In this document: in pieces, positions 62,375 to 64,000 of the stretch
How positions within the stretch are numbered: position 1 is the first letter of the stretch
Layout of the letters: each line of letters starts with the position of its first letter
From: Halorubrum yunnanense
GTDB taxonomy: Archaea > Halobacteriota > Halobacteria > Halobacteriales > Haloferacaceae
Direction: 5' to 3'
Length of the DNA: 64,000 bases
Assembly (NCBI RefSeq): GCF_026586675.1
Contig: NZ_JAODIX010000001.1
Coordinates: forward strand, 1-64,000
Notes under the pieces: model-generated
Seen by the model: the letters and a program-made list of their open reading frames with translations, nothing else
Told to the model about the DNA's origin: nothing
The model's database searches: none
Translations under genes and position numbers: made by a program

Positions 62375-64000
62375 GACGGACGACCGTCCTCGCCGTGTTC
62401 GCCGCCGCGCTAATGCTGACGAGCGGGACCGTCGGCGCGGCCGCCGGCGTGGCGCCCGCGAGTTCGACGGCCGTCGAGTCGTCGCCGACGGATCTCACCG
62501 GGACGGCGGCGCCGGACCCGGCCGCGCAGTCGCAGGTGTCCGGCGTCGTGGAAGGCTCGCCCGACCTGTCAGTCGTCACCGCCCGGCCGGAAGTGACGCC
62601 CGGACGGACGAACGAGGTGACGCTACAGGTCGTCAACGATGGTGACGTCAATCTCGGGACGCCGCAGACGCGCGACATCGTCACCACCGCACGCAACGTC
62701 CGTCTGACGGCCGACGCGGACGATTCCCCGCTCACGGTCGAGACCGGAACGCTGGCGCTCGGCGCCGTGACCGAAACTGCCCCCCGCGAGGTGCCGATCG
62801 CGGTGACCGTGCCGAACGGCACCGATCCGGGCAACTACGAACTCGAGGTCGAACTGGAGTACTCGTACACCCACCGACAGTCGGGCGGCGTCACCATCGA
62901 TCGGTCGGAGACAGTCACCGCCGAGGTCGACGTTGAGGTCACCGAGGACGCCCGTTTCCGAATCGTCGACGTGACGACCGACGCGCAGATCGGCGACCAG
63001 GGCACCCTCGAGGCGACGGTCAGGAACGTCGGCGCGACGGCCGCGTACGACGCGACGGTCGCGCTGGAGTCGTCGAGCGCCGGACTGGGACTCGGACAGG
63101 GGACGTCGGACGCGGCCCGGATCGACTCGATCGCTCCCGGCGAGAGCGTCACGCTCCCCTACGACGCCGCGTTCACGTCGACGGCACCTGCCCGACAGTA
63201 CGCCCTCACCGGCAACGTCGCCTTCGAGACGCCGGACGGTATCCCCCATGTCGACGAGGGGCTCTCCGCCGGCGTGGCGCCGCTCGGGGAGCAGACGTTC
63301 GCGGTGAGCGACGTCGAGTCCACGCTGCGCGTCGGCGCGGACGGCGAGCTCACGGGCACCGTGACGAACGACGGGCCGGCCCCGGCGGACAACGTCGTCG
63401 TTCAGTACGCGGGCGACTCCCCGAACGTCATCCCGATCGAGCGGTCGACCGCCGTCGGGCCGCTCGAGTCGGGCGAATCGACGTCGTTCGCCCTTCCCAT
63501 CTCGATCGGGGGCGAGGCCGAGACCGGGCTCCAGTCCATCGATCTCGCGGTCCAGTACCGCAACGACGACGGCGAGGCTCGCCGCTACGACGAGTTGGCC
63601 GTCGGCGCCGACGTCGCGCCGGAGCGCGACCGATTCGGCGTCGCCGTCGAGAACCGCAGCATCGAGGCGGGCGGCACGCGGACCGTCGAGGTCGCCGTCA
63701 CGAATAACCTCGACGAGCCCGCCAGAGACGTCGAGGCGCGGCTGTTCGCCGACGACCCGCTCGACACGGGCGCCACCGATACAGGGTACGTCCAGTCGCT
63801 CGGGCCGGGCGAGACGACGACGCTGAGATTCGAGCTGACGACGACCGGATCCGCGACGGCCGGGAGCACGTACCCGGTCTCGCTCGACTTCCGGTACGAC
63901 GACGCGGACGGCGACAGCCAGCTATCGGACACCTATCGGGTCCCGATCGAGGTGACCGCGAGCGAGGGGGGCGGGCTTCCCGTTCCCGTCATCGTCGTCG
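62371..64000 (+). CDS. COG1361-like surface/export-linked protein, 3' end outside window
   Basis: 543 codons are present and the frame runs off the end. A signal peptide (about 3-25, TTVLAVFAAALMLTSGTVGA) is followed by Ig/CARDB-like domains: PDLSVVTARPEVTPGRTNEVT, RFRIVDVTTDAQIGDQGTLEA, FGVAVENRSIEAGGTRTVEV (each opens a domain). COG1361 proteins of this type in haloarchaea often precede an RND-type exporter and share a TetR regulator. The downstream gene is not visible. GTG start. Confidence 0.8.
   Translation, partial: MRRTTVLAVFAAALMLTSGTVGAAAGVAPASSTAVESSPTDLTGTAAPDPAAQSQVSGVVEGSPDLSVVTARPEVTPGRTNEVTLQVVNDGDVNLGTPQTRDIVTTARNVRLTADADDSPLTVETGTLALGAVTETAPREVPIAVTVPNGTDPGNYELEVELEYSYTHRQSGGVTIDRSETVTAEVDVEVTEDARFRIVDVTTDAQIGDQGTLEATVRNVGATAAYDATVALESSSAGLGLGQGTSDAARIDSIAPGESVTLPYDAAFTSTAPARQYALTGNVAFETPDGIPHVDEGLSAGVAPLGEQTFAVSDVESTLRVGADGELTGTVTNDGPAPADNVVVQYAGDSPNVIPIERSTAVGPLESGESTSFALPISIGGEAETGLQSIDLAVQYRNDDGEARRYDELAVGADVAPERDRFGVAVENRSIEAGGTRTVEVAVTNNLDEPARDVEARLFADDPLDTGATDTGYVQSLGPGETTTLRFELTTTGSATAGSTYPVSLDFRYDDADGDSQLSDTYRVPIEVTASEGGGLPVPVIVV

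Overview
The window is chromosomal DNA of an extreme halophile of the class Halobacteria, most like Halorubrum. It is GC-rich, its proteins are very acidic, and many starts lie 26-30 bases after a TATA-like box, as in leaderless archaeal mRNAs. It carries an archaellum operon, a uL1-uL10-P1 ribosomal operon, and a haloarchaeal propionyl-CoA carboxylase with the small PccX subunit. The genus is an inference from gene style; no search was run.

Region 1 (1-18.7 kb) is motility and taxis, mostly on the minus strand: arlCE-F-G-H-I-J, cheY-cheC-cheD, a large membrane-anchored surface protein, an unknown acidic protein and two archaellin genes in tandem. A winged-helix gene with a membrane-protein neighbour and a KaiC-like ATPase divergent from a HalX response regulator follow. 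Region 2 (19-36 kb) is housekeeping: a sulfite-oxidase-type molybdoenzyme, a second winged-helix/membrane-protein pair, a DHH phosphoesterase, metY-metX for methionine synthesis, an acyl-CoA synthetase, the fork-repair helicase/nuclease Hef, a VapBC toxin-antitoxin pair, an MBL hydrolase, an M14-like deacylase, and Tfx, TRAM and SWIM-finger proteins.

Region 3 (36-47 kb) has a BKACE-family enzyme, an AT-rich PGF-CTERM surface protein lying between halves of a repeat unit, pccA and pccX-pccB, the ribosomal operon with a structured leader, and a SWIM-finger pseudogene broken by frameshifts. Region 4 (47-64 kb) has priL, a pirin, asd-rfcC, a complete sugar ABC transporter, tRNA-Val(UAC) with a duplicated 3' end beside it, a HAD hydrolase, a histidine kinase with a degenerate receiver domain, and a TetR regulator divergent from a surface protein that runs off the end.

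The most unusual structure is a composite non-coding element at three places (about 67-390, 26.2-26.7 kb and 37.36-37.7 kb). Each has a long hairpin whose arms change in a base-pair-preserving way between copies, followed by two to four units of about 57 bp that each end in a TTTATAAG-like box. The two later copies also share a GC-rich upstream module. I know of no named family that matches it. Two leaderless mini-ORFs or mini-ORF chains that overlap the next start by four bases (18641 and 62235) are also worth attention.
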